The position numbers were made by a program, and so were the translations under genes. The notes under the pieces were generated by a model. It saw only the letters and a program-made list of their open reading frames with translations. It was not told the DNA's origin and ran no database searches. This document shows positions 47,801 through 58,212 of a stretch of 64,000 nt of DNA, piece by piece. The DNA comes from Brachionus plicatilis (Eukaryota > Rotifera > Eurotatoria > Ploima > Brachionidae): contig QEOQ01000256.1 of NCBI GenBank assembly GCA_010279815.1, positions 952,269 to 1,016,268 on the forward strand. Reading direction: 5' to 3'. Positions within the stretch are counted from its first letter, which is position 1; each line of letters starts with the position of its first letter.

Positions 47801-50800
47801 TATTTATTTATTTAACACCGCGAGAGTGATGTAAAAAAATAAAATAAAATAAAGTTAAGTCTTTCTGAATAAATTTAAAGAATAAAATAGATTTTTTTCA
47901 TAATTGTGTTTGAAACATGATTAAATTGAATCAAAAAAACTACTAGAATTAATTTTTCAAATTCGATTGTTTTTTGTTTTTTTAAGTTTAAAAAAAATTT
48001 AAACAACAAGAAAAAAAAAGACTTGGTATGATACATTATAATCGAATTTAAGCAAAACTTGATGCTTTTACACAAATGATCTTTTTTTATTTAAAAAAAA
48101 TATCTTTTAAGTCACTCTCTGATGACACAGTTCGTGAAAAAGTATCAAAGCTGTCGCAGTAGATAGGTTATTGACCGCTTACCATAGTTTCCGTCAATTT
48201 ACGAAATTTGGCAAAAATTTACGATAATCAACGTAAATCACCGTAAAATACCAAAAGCATAAATTCCCAAATTTACGGAAATTAACGTTATTATCGTAAA
48301 TTTTTTGTCAAATTACGTAAATTGACGTAAATTATGGTAAGACTTTTTTATCAAATCAACACTGTAATAAAATAGGTCTAGTTTTAGGTTGTTTCAAAAT
48401 TACGGAAATGGAATTTAAGGTAACTAAATCACGGAATCAATCCTCCGGAACTGGGTCCTAAATTGCTGAACTGGAACTTACTAAAGTTCAGAACAAAGGA
48501 TACAAAATAAAAAGCTTTTAGAATAAATTATGAAAAACTTTTATTTACAATCAAAAGTTTTTTTTTCAAAATTTTTTATTGTCATTTGTGATAAGTTAAA
48601 AACAAAAAAACAGAAAATAAGCTGACAGTTTAGCCGGAATTATTAACAAATGGTGAAGTCTATATTAATTTCAAAAAAATTTGGTCACATTTTGAAATTG
48701 ATGCTTTCGAAACATTAATAAAAATAATAGAATCAAAAAAGCAATTATTAGAATTGTCCGGTAAAAGAAGAATGCGAAAAAAATTTTAGTTTTATTAATT
48801 TTAATACAGTACTTCTATGATAAACTGTTTTTACGTAATTTTACGTGAAATTACGTAAAATCACCAAAGAAAAAAAAGTAAATTTACCGGATTTTACGTA
48901 ATTTCACGTAAAATTACCGGAAATTACGTAAATTTTTGTACAAAGTAAAAATTCCAAAAAATACTATTTTTTTTGAGAATTTTGACATTTTTTGACTTTT
49001 AAATTTTTAGGACCTGAATTCAAAAAGATAAAAATTACTTTTTTTCACGTAATTTTACGTGAAATTTTATTTAATAGTGGTAATTTTTAGTAAAAAAAAG
49101 TAAATTTTGTGCAAATTTTAAAAAAGTTAATTATAAACAATAAACAAAAAGGCAACAAAAAAAATTTCAATTATACACATCCAAATATAATTCAAAGATT
49201 CGACCAATCTCCATTTCTTTCTATAACCACTTTTATTATCTTAATTTTATTAAAATTTTTTTTAAAGATTATATTGAAATAATATCTAATAAAAACCTTT
49301 AAATGATTTATATAATTTTGGCATTTTTCTTTCGTAAAAGATTTTTCGAAATCTTTGGCAGCCATTTCGGCATCAGCTTCCGATAAAATCGTTCTCTTCC
49401 TTACATGCTGTTTTAACTCGTTCCACTTAAGTTTAATGGAATTTAAATCGGGAGTCTTCGGGGGAGATTTAATCTTTGTTTAAAAGAAATGAGTCAAATA
49501 TTATCGACAAAGAATAATTACTAAAAAGCAATTTACCCAAACAATATTGTTAAAATTTAAAAAAGTAGTGCACAATAAAGAACGATGCTTTGGGTCGATG
49601 TCCTGGTGTAGTCTAAAGTCTAAATCGTAGTTTGAAGCCCCAAATGGTAATAAATAATCAGATAATATCTCCCGGCAAAGTATTGCATCCATGTTGCTCT
49701 TAAAAATCTTAAAAAATTCTTAAGTAAAAGCTTTTCTTCTTATCAGTTTCTTACAGCAAAATTTGTTGCTCCCTTCAATTAAATCCCAGCCCATTGAATT
49801 ATATTGGGATGTGTATAATTGAAATTTTTTTTTGCCTTTTTGTTTATTGCTTTAATTAACTTTTTTTAATTTGCACAAAATTTACTTTTTTTTACTAAAA
49901 ATTACCACTACTAAATAAAATTTCACGTAAAATTACGTGAAAAAAAGTAATTTCTTTTTTTTCGAATTCAGGCCCAAAAAATTTAAAAAAATTCAAAAAA
50001 TGTCAAAATTCTCAAAAAAAAAAGTATTTTTTGGAATTTTTACTTTGTACAAAAATTTACGTAATTTTCGGTAATTTTACGTGAAATTACGTAAAACAGT
50101 TTATCGTTTACTGTAATAAAATTTGTAATTTAAAACAGTTTTAGACGTCCTATAATTAAAGTTCAGTTAGTTTTTTTGTACCAGTTAATAATTGTAAATA
50201 AATATTTTCATAAATTATTTTGATTTTTTTATTCCGTATCCTTTGTTCCGAACTTTAGTAGGTTCCGGTTTAGTTATTATAGGGCCCGATTCCGGAGAAC
50301 TGATTCCGTGAATTAGTTACCTTAAATTCAGAGTTTTTTAAAGCCACAAGTCTCAAGTCAAGTCCAAGTTCGGACTTTTTTTTTTTTCTTCAAAAGTCCA
50401 ACCAAAGACTTTAATTTATTTTTTCAAAAAAAGTCCAAGTCCAGATTTTAAAATTTTGAATACTGAAGAAGAAATTTTATGCGAAAATTGTACAAAATTC
50501 TGATATATGGCAAATCTATTGCATTAGACTACCCAAGAGTTTATAAATTTTTTGATATGAATCCTGATCTAGCGTATTTAAAAAAAGTCTGGCCTTGGAC
50601 TTTTAATCAACTCTTTTTTAAAAAAAAGTGACTCTGATGATTTTTTTCGCTCAAAATCTTCATGCCATCTATGAGTTCAATACAATTTCAAGAATGAATA
50701 CATTTGTATATAAACTAATAAATTTTATTGAATTTGTTTCTTGATTAATTGATAATTTTTTGAGTATTTCACAAATAGCTTTGCTAAATTTTTTTCCAGG

Positions 50801-53800
50801 TATCTTTTCTTAAATTTTTTTTAAAATTCTGACTTGGCGCTGATTTATGTATCTGATTTTAATGTCTCCTGAGTTTAGAAACCTTTTAGAAAATACTAAG
50901 TCAATTAATCAACAATAAACACTAAAAAGCCGCAGGAGTTTTTACGACCCTTTTTGGCTCTTTTGCATTTTTCCCAATAGATTTAGAGAAAAAATTTGTT
51001 TTTCCATTTAATTTAAAATCAAAAATATATCAAAACTAATCAATTTTTGCTTGAAAATATCTTATTTTGATGCAAAAAATAAATAAATACGTTAAGCCCA
51101 AAAGGACTATTTTTAGTCCTAACAAGCAAAACAAATTTTAAATTACAAAATTTTTGGTGAAAAAAAAATGATTATCTAGCTCATTGTTTAAATTTTAAAG
51201 TCTGTCAGTAAAGATTAATTTAATAAGAAAGTTATTACTTAAATATATGCTATAGGTAAGATAAATGAGAACAAACTGTCAATATTTTTCATGATTTTTT
51301 ACTTTTAAGTATCAAATTTAACGACGAATTTTCAAAGAATTTAGCGAAGGAATTTATAATTAATAAGTGTAATTAATATTTTTTTTAATATAAACAATTT
51401 CAGTTTATTTCTTAGAAATAATAATTTTTTATTCAAAAATTATATTCATATATTAAAAGGATAATTTCAATTGTTAACTTTTTTAGCGAAAAAGTGTTCA
51501 GCTTATCATTTTTTGGATAAATAAATCACTGTTAAGAGATAATTTAAATTATAAATATGTTTGTTTATTTACATTTATGAATAATTTAAGTCGCATTGGC
51601 AATGATAAAAGGTAAAAAGAAAAAGTACAAGATCAAATTTTTAAATAGAGATAATAAAGAGTTCAAAAGAAATTTCAAGTTTTAAAAATATAGGCCATTC
51701 TAATTATTAGAAGCTATTATTAGTGTTGATTTTTATAACATTATTGGAGTTCAATCGAGTTGCATTACTTGAAAAAAAAATTCGGATATAGGGTAAATGT
51801 TAAAACCGGAAGTTTTTGTATGATAAGTTTAAAAAACATTTTCTTTAAAGCTCGAAGAAAATTTTGAACCTTAAACTTGTTTAAGTCTTGTTCAAATGTA
51901 GTGTTCCAACAATGCTTCCAGAGAAAAAGTTTTTTTAAATAAAAAATTAGCTAAAATTGATGATTAAATTTCAGATTTGCTTCAAAGTCAGGGAAAAAAG
52001 TCTGAACAAGTCAAAGAATTACTTGGACTTGTAAAATATTATTTTAAAAAAAGACTTGTTTTAAAAATTTTAAAATTACAAGTCAAGAATTTTACATTTA
52101 TTAAAAATTCAAAAACATAAAAAATATGAGTCATAAATTTTATTATTCACCAAAAAATACAATTAATAGTCTAAATTTATAAATTTTTGTAAAAATTCAA
52201 ATCAATTCTTTTAAAGTGAATTAATAAATATAAAACGAAAATATATTTATCATTAAAAGAAATTCTAGAAATAAATTAGACACAAGTATTTTCAAGATAT
52301 GAAAAAATTTATAACTTATAATTTTTTATATCTTTAAATTTTTGAACCAAGTCAAAGTTTTGAAATGCTCTTGACTTGTGACCTTTATACAAGTATGCTG
52401 AATTTTCGAGTTTTTTAATTATTTAAAATTCAAAATAGGTAAGAATAGATTAGATCAACATTTAAATTTTTTTATTTGATAATTTTTTCTGTATCTTGAA
52501 GCATTTATTAAAATTAAACATGACTCAATTCAAAAAGCCTTTCATATTTTTTGTGCTAAAAAATAATCAAATTATTTAATAGTTTTAAAAAGTTTATATT
52601 GTCAATTTGATTTTTCTTAAAATTAAAAATAAGTGTCAGCTAGAATAAAATAAAAGACAAAATTTTCATTTTATTATCAACCAGATATTAATAAAAATTA
52701 GTCAATAAATTTTCAAAATTTTTATTAGATTATTTCTTAATCTTGCATTTCACAATTGATCAGTTTTAAATTCTTCAATTTTGTTTACAAGAGTTGAAAA
52801 AAGCTTTTTGTAGACAAAAAGTTAGCTTCTTAAATTTATTCTGGTTATCAATCATTTAATGAATAATTATTTGGTTGGTATTCATTTATTTTAATTCCAA
52901 TAATTTAGAGTCTATAAGCTTGAATTGAATTTTTATTGTAATTTCATCAGATTTTTTTTGTTAATGCTAATAGTTTTTATTTTTATAACCCAATTTTTCG
53001 ACCTAATAGCGATTCAATTATAATTTTTGTCCAGTTTTTGAATTAAATTTTTTTATACTTTTTTAAACAATCTCTAGCTAAACAACTTCAAACCATTTTC
53101 TTAGCAATTGAGATAACATTGATTAATTTAAAATTATTTATTCTAGTTGAACCTTTTATTAAAAATTTAGGGTTATACTTGGTCCAGATAAATAGTCATC
53201 AAAAGTGAACAATTTCTCACTTGTTCTCCTGACTAGGTCAAAAAAAAAGTTCTGCGATTTACAGCCAATTTTGAACTTTTTTTCTTTTTATTTATTGCTT
53301 TAAAAGGATTCACAAGACTGTATATAATCTGTATATTTTGATTATTTGAAAAAAAAAATTCATTTTTAAACTAGACTTTTTGTAAATCAATGCTGTCAAA
53401 ATAAACTTTTAAATAAAGGCACACTTGAAACAAGCAATGAACCAGATGAAACATATGAAACAATTAACATCGGAAAAATCAAATCTTATACGCCAAACTT
53501 AAAGGTAACTTTTGTATAGAAAAAAAATTTTATTTTAAATTTTACTTCAAAAATAAAAAATTAATATTTAAATTTTTTTATTAATTAAACCAGGTCATTA
53601 ATTTATATGGTATCACTTTCATTGATGATAATCACATCGAATCAATCGCCTCTGGTTGCATTCATTTAGAGTGCATTGCCTTGAATTTTTGTTCACGCTA
53701 CAAAGGATACTCACTTAAAACTTTGCTGGACAGGTGCAAAAAACTCCGGTCTTTGTTGCTACAAAATACTGCAGTAGAAAGTGCGGCAATATTACAAGTC

Positions 53801-56800
53801 GAATGGCACCATACTAATTTAGATGAGCTGGATCTAAGCTCGACTGACGTTGAAGAACAGGCCCTCAGTCTAATGCTGAATGAATCTCCAAATTTAAGAT
53901 ATCTTTCGGTCGCTTACTGCGATGGCTTTACCGACCAGGTAAAACTTCACTTTAGAACAAACTAAAATAATATTTTTTGAAAAAAGGTATTTTTGGCCAT
54001 GATTAAAAATAAAAAAGTCACTTCATTGGAAGCCTTGGATATAAGCAACACTGTTAATTTGAGTTCAGAAGAAGTATTCGATTTTTTGAAAATATACGGA
54101 AATCAGCTAAAAGGATTCATGTATACTGGAAATGTTAAAATCACCGAACAATTTTGGATTAGTTCAATCAAGCATATGAAAAATATAAGGTAATTTTATA
54201 ACATTAGTAACTGTTAATTTTGATTTAATTAATAATTATTTTAAAAAAAAAATAATTATTTATATCTGTTTTTAGAATACTCATAAGCGTTAGATTTAAA
54301 AGATAGAAAAAAAAGAATATAAATTTAATGATTGTACTGAAAAATAAAGAGAAAAAAAATATTAATTATTTTAAAATATTTAAATGATTAAATAAAAAAA
54401 TTTTCCAATTTTTTGTTAGTTGTCCCAATTGATAAACCCTAGTTAAGAAATTAGCTTAACAATTTTTTCTATAAACATTTCACGTAGATTTAAAATTTTT
54501 AGATTTGAGTTAACGATTTACAGTGGTATTTCGGATTTAGTAATTTACGATAATTTACGTAAAAAATAGCAAATTTACCAAATTTTACGTATAATATTAT
54601 AAATTTATGTAAATTTAAAAAAGTAAAAAAATGAAAATTTATCGGATTTTACGTAAAATTTGGTAAATTTCGTAAATTTCGAACATTTTACGTAAATTTT
54701 TGTAAAAAAAAAATGTCCAAAAAATTGAAATGAAATTGAATGCCAAATTATTTCAATTTTTTGGACATTTTTTTTTTTACATAATTTTACGTAAAATTTG
54801 GTAAATTTACTATTTTTTACGTAAATTATCGTAAATGACTAAATCCGGAACACCACTGTATGTTTGATTTTCTAGCCTTTGTAAACCAAAAAAAATTGAT
54901 CTAGAAAGTATGCCTATTAAAGTATAAGTATGTAATATTAAAATTAATTTAATTATTAATTTTGACAGAAGAATCCTATGAGTTTATTAAGTTTAGAAAA
55001 AATTCAGGCATTGTTTTTTTCTTTAAGGAGGTATTTAACTTCAAATATCGATCGAAATTTAATAAAATCTCAACTTTTGAGACTAATATATCGATGGAAT
55101 TAATTTTTCTTTACCTTATTTCTTTATTGTATTAAATTTCGTACTTACACTAATGAAAATAGGTGACAGTTTGTTTTTTTTGATAGATTTATAGCTAGAA
55201 AAATCGATCGTAAAAGTCTGAAAAATTGTTAAATATATTTTTTTTTTTTTTAAATGAATGGAAATTTGGAATGATTAGATTATCAAAAATGGTCAATTTT
55301 AGGCATAAATCAGTTAGTTAAGCAAGATTCCGTCGAAAAAAACTTCAGCAGAAAGTCGAGTTTTCATTGTTTGTATCAATGCCCTTCGAAAATCCGGCAA
55401 AAGCGGAAATAGTCATTAAAATGATATCTAATATTAAAATAACTTGATGAATTAAGGAATTAATGAATTCAGAAAACATATAAAAAGTGAATGAAAAATG
55501 AACCAAATGAATAAAATATTAACTTTTATGTAATAATTAAAATCAAAATTTAACTTTATGCTTTAGTTCACTTTTTTAAAAGATTTAAAATTGAAAATTT
55601 TAGTTTAAGTTGTTCTTTTAGATTTACATTTTATATGTGTTTTAATATCCTTCCATATATTAGTTAAAATTATTTCAAATTTCAAAAAATACAAAAAAAA
55701 ATTTTTTTTTCTTTAAAAAAAAAACTTGATGTAGAAAGAATAAAGGGCTTTAATAAAATTTCATCGCTAAAAGTGCCTCCTTGGAAATAATAAGGTGTTG
55801 AACCTAAAAAAATTGATTTTGCAGAATTTCATATTTTAATTGTTTTAGAAGATGCAAAATTTCAAATTAAGCCCTTTGATCAAGATCACCTATTTATTTT
55901 CACAATACTCTCTAGTTTATCTAGTAAAAATATCTTGCTGACCTTTAACAATCATCCTGACGTGAATTTAAAGAATAAGCAATAGAATGGAAAGAGATAT
56001 TTTAAAAAACATGTATTCTTTTAAATTTTTAACAAAATTAAATGTAAAAAATTTTAAAAAATTCTTCCTTTTTTGATGAATTAAAATTAAAGTTAATAGA
56101 ATATACTTGAATAACAAAGTGCAACATAATTTGTTGCACCTATTTTACTTAAAATAATTTTTCTCATCTTTTAATAAGACAAAAAATAAAATGTCAATAA
56201 AATTTAACTTGATTATTGGTTTAATTTACTAAAAAAATAAACAATGATTTTATTTTAGGAAAATAAAGTATGTTGCACTTTGCTGCAGTATTTTTTTATG
56301 TATATTCTATTAACTTTTATCTTAATTCATTAATATATATCTTAATTTATTTTAATTAGATATTTAAAAAAAATTTTTTTCGTTAACTCGTTTAATGATC
56401 TTCAACAAAGCCTATAATTCAGAAAAAAGATTTTAGTGCTAAAGTGGAGAAAGTTTTTAAAAATAATCAAGCCATTTTTGTGAAATAAATTTTTTTTGGT
56501 TTCATTTAAAATAATTGATTTAAATTAAAATATTTAGACTGAGACTCATGACCACTTTAGGGGAGGCACTCAGAAATTTTGTGTCAGCTTTTCTAAGACA
56601 ATCTTTGTATGGTTTTGGTTTTATTAATCAATTTTTGGCAAATTGAAATTTATGCTACATTGGTCTTAATAAAAAAAGAATAAATCAATTTTGAAAATAA
56701 AGTTCTTTGAAAAAATCTGAAAATACCAAAACAATTTTAAAAAATGTGTTTTTAAATAAAAAAAATATTTTGCTCTTCGAGAAAGTTCATTTGGGAGGTT

Positions 56801-58212
56801 AAAGAGAAATTTGGCATAAAAACAATTAATAATTTTTACCATATTTTACAACACCTTGTAAAAGATAGCTAACAATTTAAGTGCTAAATTTTTGGTTCAT
56901 TTTTTTCCATTTAGAATTGTGGTTATGGGAACACCGCTTGGATGGTTCAAAAAAATAGCCACTCGAATTCACGTTGATCAAATAATCGAATCATTTGCAA
57001 TTAATTGTCCTAATTTACAACGCTTGGAGATACAATGGGACCCGGAGACCATTCGTTTTAATGAAAACAGTCGAAAGTTCATTGACCATATAAGGTAGAA
57101 ATTTAAAAATTTTAATTTTATCTATTTTGTTCTCTAAGTCTATTAGTTTGATTTTAATTCCTGAATCTCTTAAAAAGCTGTCAAAACCAAAAATAAAATA
57201 AAAATAAGATATAAAGGATTTGATAATTAAATTTATGCAAATCAATTTCTCTGACAATATTCAATTTTCACATAATCGATTTGAAAGATGATTATTAAAT
57301 ATTTGATAAAAGGTTATGAATAATTCTGTTAAAATACATAAGAAATTCTAAATNNNNNNNNNNNNNNNNNNNNNNNNNNNNNNNNNNNNNNNNNNNNNNN
57401 NNNNNNNNNNNNNNNNNNNNNNNNNNNNNNNNNNNNNNNNNNNNNNNNNNNNNNNNNNNNNNNNNNNNNNNNNNNNNNNNNNNNNNNNNNNNNNNNNNNN
57501 NNNNNNNNNNNNNNNNNNNNNNNNNNNNNNNNNNNNNNNNNNNNNNNNNNNNNNNNNNNNNNNNNNNNNNNNNNNNNNNNNNNNNNNNNNNNNNNNNNNN
57601 NNNNNNNNNNNNNNNNNNNNNNNNNNNNNNNNNNNNNNNNNNNNNNNNNNNNNNNNNNNNNNNNNNNNNNNNTTTAATTTTTAATTTAAAAAAAATCAAT
57701 AAAAGGAAACTTATTTCATAATTTTACTGAGATTTTGATTAATTAAGTTTTGATCATGTGATCATAATCATGAACTATAAATTAATTTTTTCTAAATAAG
57801 CTGTGATTTATAAACTCATCGACATATTTTATTTTGCATTTTAAAATAGGGGCTGATCTCTTGTCAAAAATTTAATGATCACTTTCTATTTAATATTAAA
57901 ATAAATAAATTTTTATTTGATAAAAAATATTTTTAAATTGGTGTTAAATTAAAAATCTAAGTTATTTAACATTACGAAAAAAGATTGAAAATCAAATATT
58001 GTTCTTTGATTTAAAATTTTTTTGTTAATTTTTTTTATAGACTTAAGTGTTCCAGATTAAAATCTTTGGTATTGTCTGATGGAGAATATTATGAAATGGT
58101 CAAGTCAAATTTTGAACGAGCAGAACGATTCAAAATAGTTCGCACTACCACATCTTACCACACAAGCATGGTCAACCTGTTGAAATATTATCATCAATTG
58201 TTATTTAATTAA
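38887..58212 (+). CDS. F-box and leucine-rich-repeat protein
   Basis: Deduced exons: 38887-39141 (candidate first), 44139-44619, 53419-53504, 53594-53938, 53987-54189, 56915-57094, 58041-58212; phases agree, about 573 residues. The F-box opens the second exon: VNSLPEKLLLHIFSFLNHHE, then KCALVCKHWRNLSQNPKLW. Leucine-rich repeats follow (LEILHLIG; HLECIALNFC; LDELDLSSTD; LRYLSVAYCDG; LEALDISNTVNL; LQRLEIQWDPETIRF). The C-terminus is LVLSDGEYYEMVKSNFERAE and TTTSYHTSMVNLLKYYHQLL-FN. F-box proteins bind Skp1 in SCF ubiquitin ligases, with LRRs as substrate docks; which FBXL orthologue this is I cannot name. Introns range from 48 bp to 8.8 kb; the largest is a nest of transposons. Further exons in the 8.8 kb intron cannot be excluded, but the join across it is in frame (G|GC). 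An N gap lies in the last intron. The link to exon 38887 is inference. Confidence 0.82.
39442..39633 (+). CDS. Alternative first exon of the F-box/LRR gene, or separate small exon
   Basis: ATG39442 with in-frame stops upstream opens MPSFNNQSSPENLLFKNQEQ and runs on through KSKSMASALNKFSRSSQNST. Two possible donors follow: GTAACA after residue 59 (exon end 39618) and GTAAAA after residue 64 (39633). Both end in phase 0, so either could splice to 44139 (phase 0), as can the exon at 38887-39141. The two N-termini share Ser/Asn/Lys-rich, disordered character but no clear sequence similarity. No acceptor joins this frame to the preceding exon, which argues for an alternative start rather than a middle exon. 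Confidence 0.55.
39975..40655. mobile_element. ~680-bp inverted-repeat element
   Basis: TTAATTTTTATTGAATTTTT, TTAGTTTTTTTAAACATATT and TTCAACTTGAAATTT at 39978-40035 are mirrored by AAATTTTAAGTTGAAAAAAT and AAAAATTCAATAAAAATTAA at 40590-40648. A 67-codon frame inside (39989-40192) overlaps the arm and is not convincing. Downstream, 40690-40859 is a separate relic with TTACGTAA motifs and a TA|CAGTG-type right end. Confidence 0.6.
41485..42010. mobile_element. ~525-bp inverted-repeat element
   Basis: Left: AATGTTGAAACAACATTGAA and AAAGTGCGATTTTTC; right: CATCGCACTTTTTCAATGTT and ATTTCAACATTTAA. Similarity extends inward (TAATTTAAGGTTAACATTGC against GGCAATTTTAACTTAACTAA). The core contains GGTGAACAA repeats (41772, 41799) and AGTTCACC (41850). 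No ORF. Confidence 0.7.
42015..43835. other. Intronic AT-rich stretch
   Basis: No exon recognised. A family-M right-end relic (GCACTAAGATTTCACATTGCC) lies at about 43648-43668. Otherwise nothing seen. Confidence 0.5.
43841..44065. mobile_element. hAT-like MITE, family H1, 225 bp, just before the F-box exon
   Basis: Left CAGAGTTGTTTAAAAGTC, right GACTTTTAAACAACTCTG, perfect 18-bp ends. An 8-bp duplication CTTTTTTT sits on both sides (43833-43840, 44066-44073). The right end is only 73 bp upstream of the F-box exon acceptor, so it is part of the functional 3' intron region. CAAGTCCAAGT and AGTCCGGACTTGG motifs inside as in the other copies. Confidence 0.85.
45545..45675. other. Assembly gap (131 N)
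   Basis: Run of N after an (AAAAAAG) tract, inside the composite family-M element. Confidence 1.
45676..45864 (+). mobile_element. LINE 3' end with (ATT)n tail
   Basis: GC-richer segment ending GCTCGCTTGCTGTAGCTTTT followed by (ATT)n at 45848-45863. It contains the hairpin GATGGCTTCCGAGTAAGCCATC. A structured 3' UTR followed by a short tandem tail is typical of CR1/L2/RTE-type LINE insertions. The coding part is missing or in the gap. Confidence 0.55.
46642..47125 (-). pseudogene. pogo/jerky-like transposase C-terminal relic with zinc-binding tail
   Basis: Minus strand. After a possible acceptor (tttaattaaag, about 47118) one frame reads GPSQASSSTPTTTAIKEAVE, VSLKRYLLKETSEVKTKIVR and FAECLKEEEEAKNAKKAKK. 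It then shifts frame at a Lys/Pro-rich repeat (KKRPKTPKKPKKFFG) to continue GRGTGRPRKLFESKL. The tail is C-x2-C...W-x2-C-x2-C-x4-C-x2-C...C-x2-C (CSSC, WLSCEECSNWVCFSC, LCDDC), a PHD-like treble clef. DDE_1 (pogo, Tigger, Jerky) transposases in invertebrates often end this way. The frameshift coincides with a perfect 17-bp hairpin. Catalytic core absent. Lies antisense in the F-box gene intron. Confidence 0.55.
46901..46944. repeat. Perfect 17-bp hairpin
   Basis: CCAAAAACGCCAAAAAA is mirrored by TTTTTTGGCGTTTTTGG with a 10-base loop. It lies exactly where the antisense transposase relic changes frame; hairpin-driven replication slippage is the likely cause. Confidence 0.9.
47130..48170. other. 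Intronic stretch, possible right part of the pogo-like element
   Basis: Weak match between GGTAACCTAGTCTAACCGGG (46284) and the reverse complement of CCCCTTTAGACTAGATAACC (about 47612-47631) suggests element ends enclosing the relic. No ORF of note. The remainder is AT-rich. Confidence 0.35.
48179..48340. mobile_element. ~160-bp palindromic element with ACGTAAA motifs
   Basis: TTACCATAGTTTCCGTCAAT against the mirrored ATTGACGTAAATTATGGTAA. The interior is built from TTTACG/CGTAAA units. Shares its motif style with 48807-50113 and 54521-54858. Confidence 0.7.
48807..50113. mobile_element. Tc1/mariner element, 1.3 kb, long inverted repeats, TA duplication
   Basis: Left end TA|CAGTACTTCTATGATAAACTG, right end CAGTTTATCGTTTACTG|TA. 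Arms of about 330-380 bp contain TTTTACGTGAAATTACGTAA repeats, ATTTTGACATTTTTTGA and ACACATCC...TATAATT. TA on both sides is the Tc1/mariner target duplication. It encloses the minus-strand transposase relic. Length fits an autonomous element, but most of the coding region is lost. Confidence 0.88.
49297..49692 (-). pseudogene. Tc1-like transposase C-terminal relic
   Basis: Minus strand: MDAILCREILSDYLLPFGAS, then FRLHQDIDPKHRSLLCTTF, with QD-x-DPKH holding the second catalytic Asp. After an interruption (about 49470-49540) comes SPPKTPDLNSIKLKWNELKQ, then HVRKRTILSEADAE. In active Tc1 proteins the corresponding motif is PDLNPIE-x-x-W; here Glu is Lys, so the catalytic triad is broken. The N-terminal DNA-binding half and first Asp are missing. 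Confidence 0.88.
50329..50615. mobile_element. hAT-like MITE, family H1, decayed
   Basis: Left CAGAGTTTTTTAAAGCCAC, right GACTTTTAATCAACTCT, with AAGTCCAAGTTCGGACTTT and GTCTGGCCTTGGACTTT inside. No clear 8-bp duplication, perhaps because the left side is fused to another element. Confidence 0.7.
50620..51960. other. Intronic AT-rich stretch
   Basis: No exon or transposon recognised. CCAAAAGGACTATTTTTAGTCC at about 51101 is a small hairpin. Confidence 0.5.
51972..52397. mobile_element. hAT-like MITE, family H2, copy 2
   Basis: Starts CAGATTTGCTTCAAAGTC and ends GACCTTTATACAAGTATG, compared with CAGACTTGCTTATAAGTC in the copy at 12304. Flanking 8-mers TTAAATTT and CTGAATTT agree in six of eight positions. 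Interior AAGTCAAG motifs. Confidence 0.6.
54521..54858. mobile_element. Tc1/mariner-like MITE, 338 bp, TA duplication
   Basis: TA|CAGTGGTATTTCGGATTTAG at the left; CTAAATCCGGAACACCACTG|TA at the right. The arms continue ATTTACGATAATTTACGTAA and AATTTACCAAATTTTACG. The whole element is palindromic with ACGTAAA units, like 48807-50113, but without coding. It lies in the intron before exon 56915. Confidence 0.85.
54860..56060. other. Intronic AT-rich stretch
   Basis: No coding exon or element with readable ends recognised between the TA-flanked MITE and the inverted repeat at 56072. Confidence 0.5.
56072..56332. mobile_element. ~260-bp inverted-repeat element
   Basis: Left AAAGTTAATAGAATATACTT and AACAAAGTGCAACATAATTT; right GTATGTTGCACTTTGCTGCA and GTATATTCTATTAACTTTTA. 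The inner parts (CTATTTTACTTAAAATAA and TTGATTATTGG...) are partly mirrored. No ORF. Confidence 0.7.
57354..57672. other. Assembly gap (319 N)
   Basis: Run of N inside the last intron of the F-box/LRR gene. The splice sites on both sides lie outside it, so the coding sequence is not affected. Confidence 1.

Larger units (their letters stand above)
48411..50329. mobile_element. Outer inverted-repeat element hosting a Tc1 insertion
   Basis: Left GAATTTAAGGTAACTAAATC, CGGAATCAATCCTCCGGAAC and AAAGTTCAGAACAAAGGATA; right, mirrored, TATCCTTTGTTCCGAACTTT, TTCCGGAGAACTGATTCCGT and AGTTACCTTAAATTC. Arms are about 150 bp. Removing the Tc1 element at 48807-50113 would leave about 0.6 kb, a MITE-like size. 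An H1 MITE abuts its right end. Confidence 0.75.
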
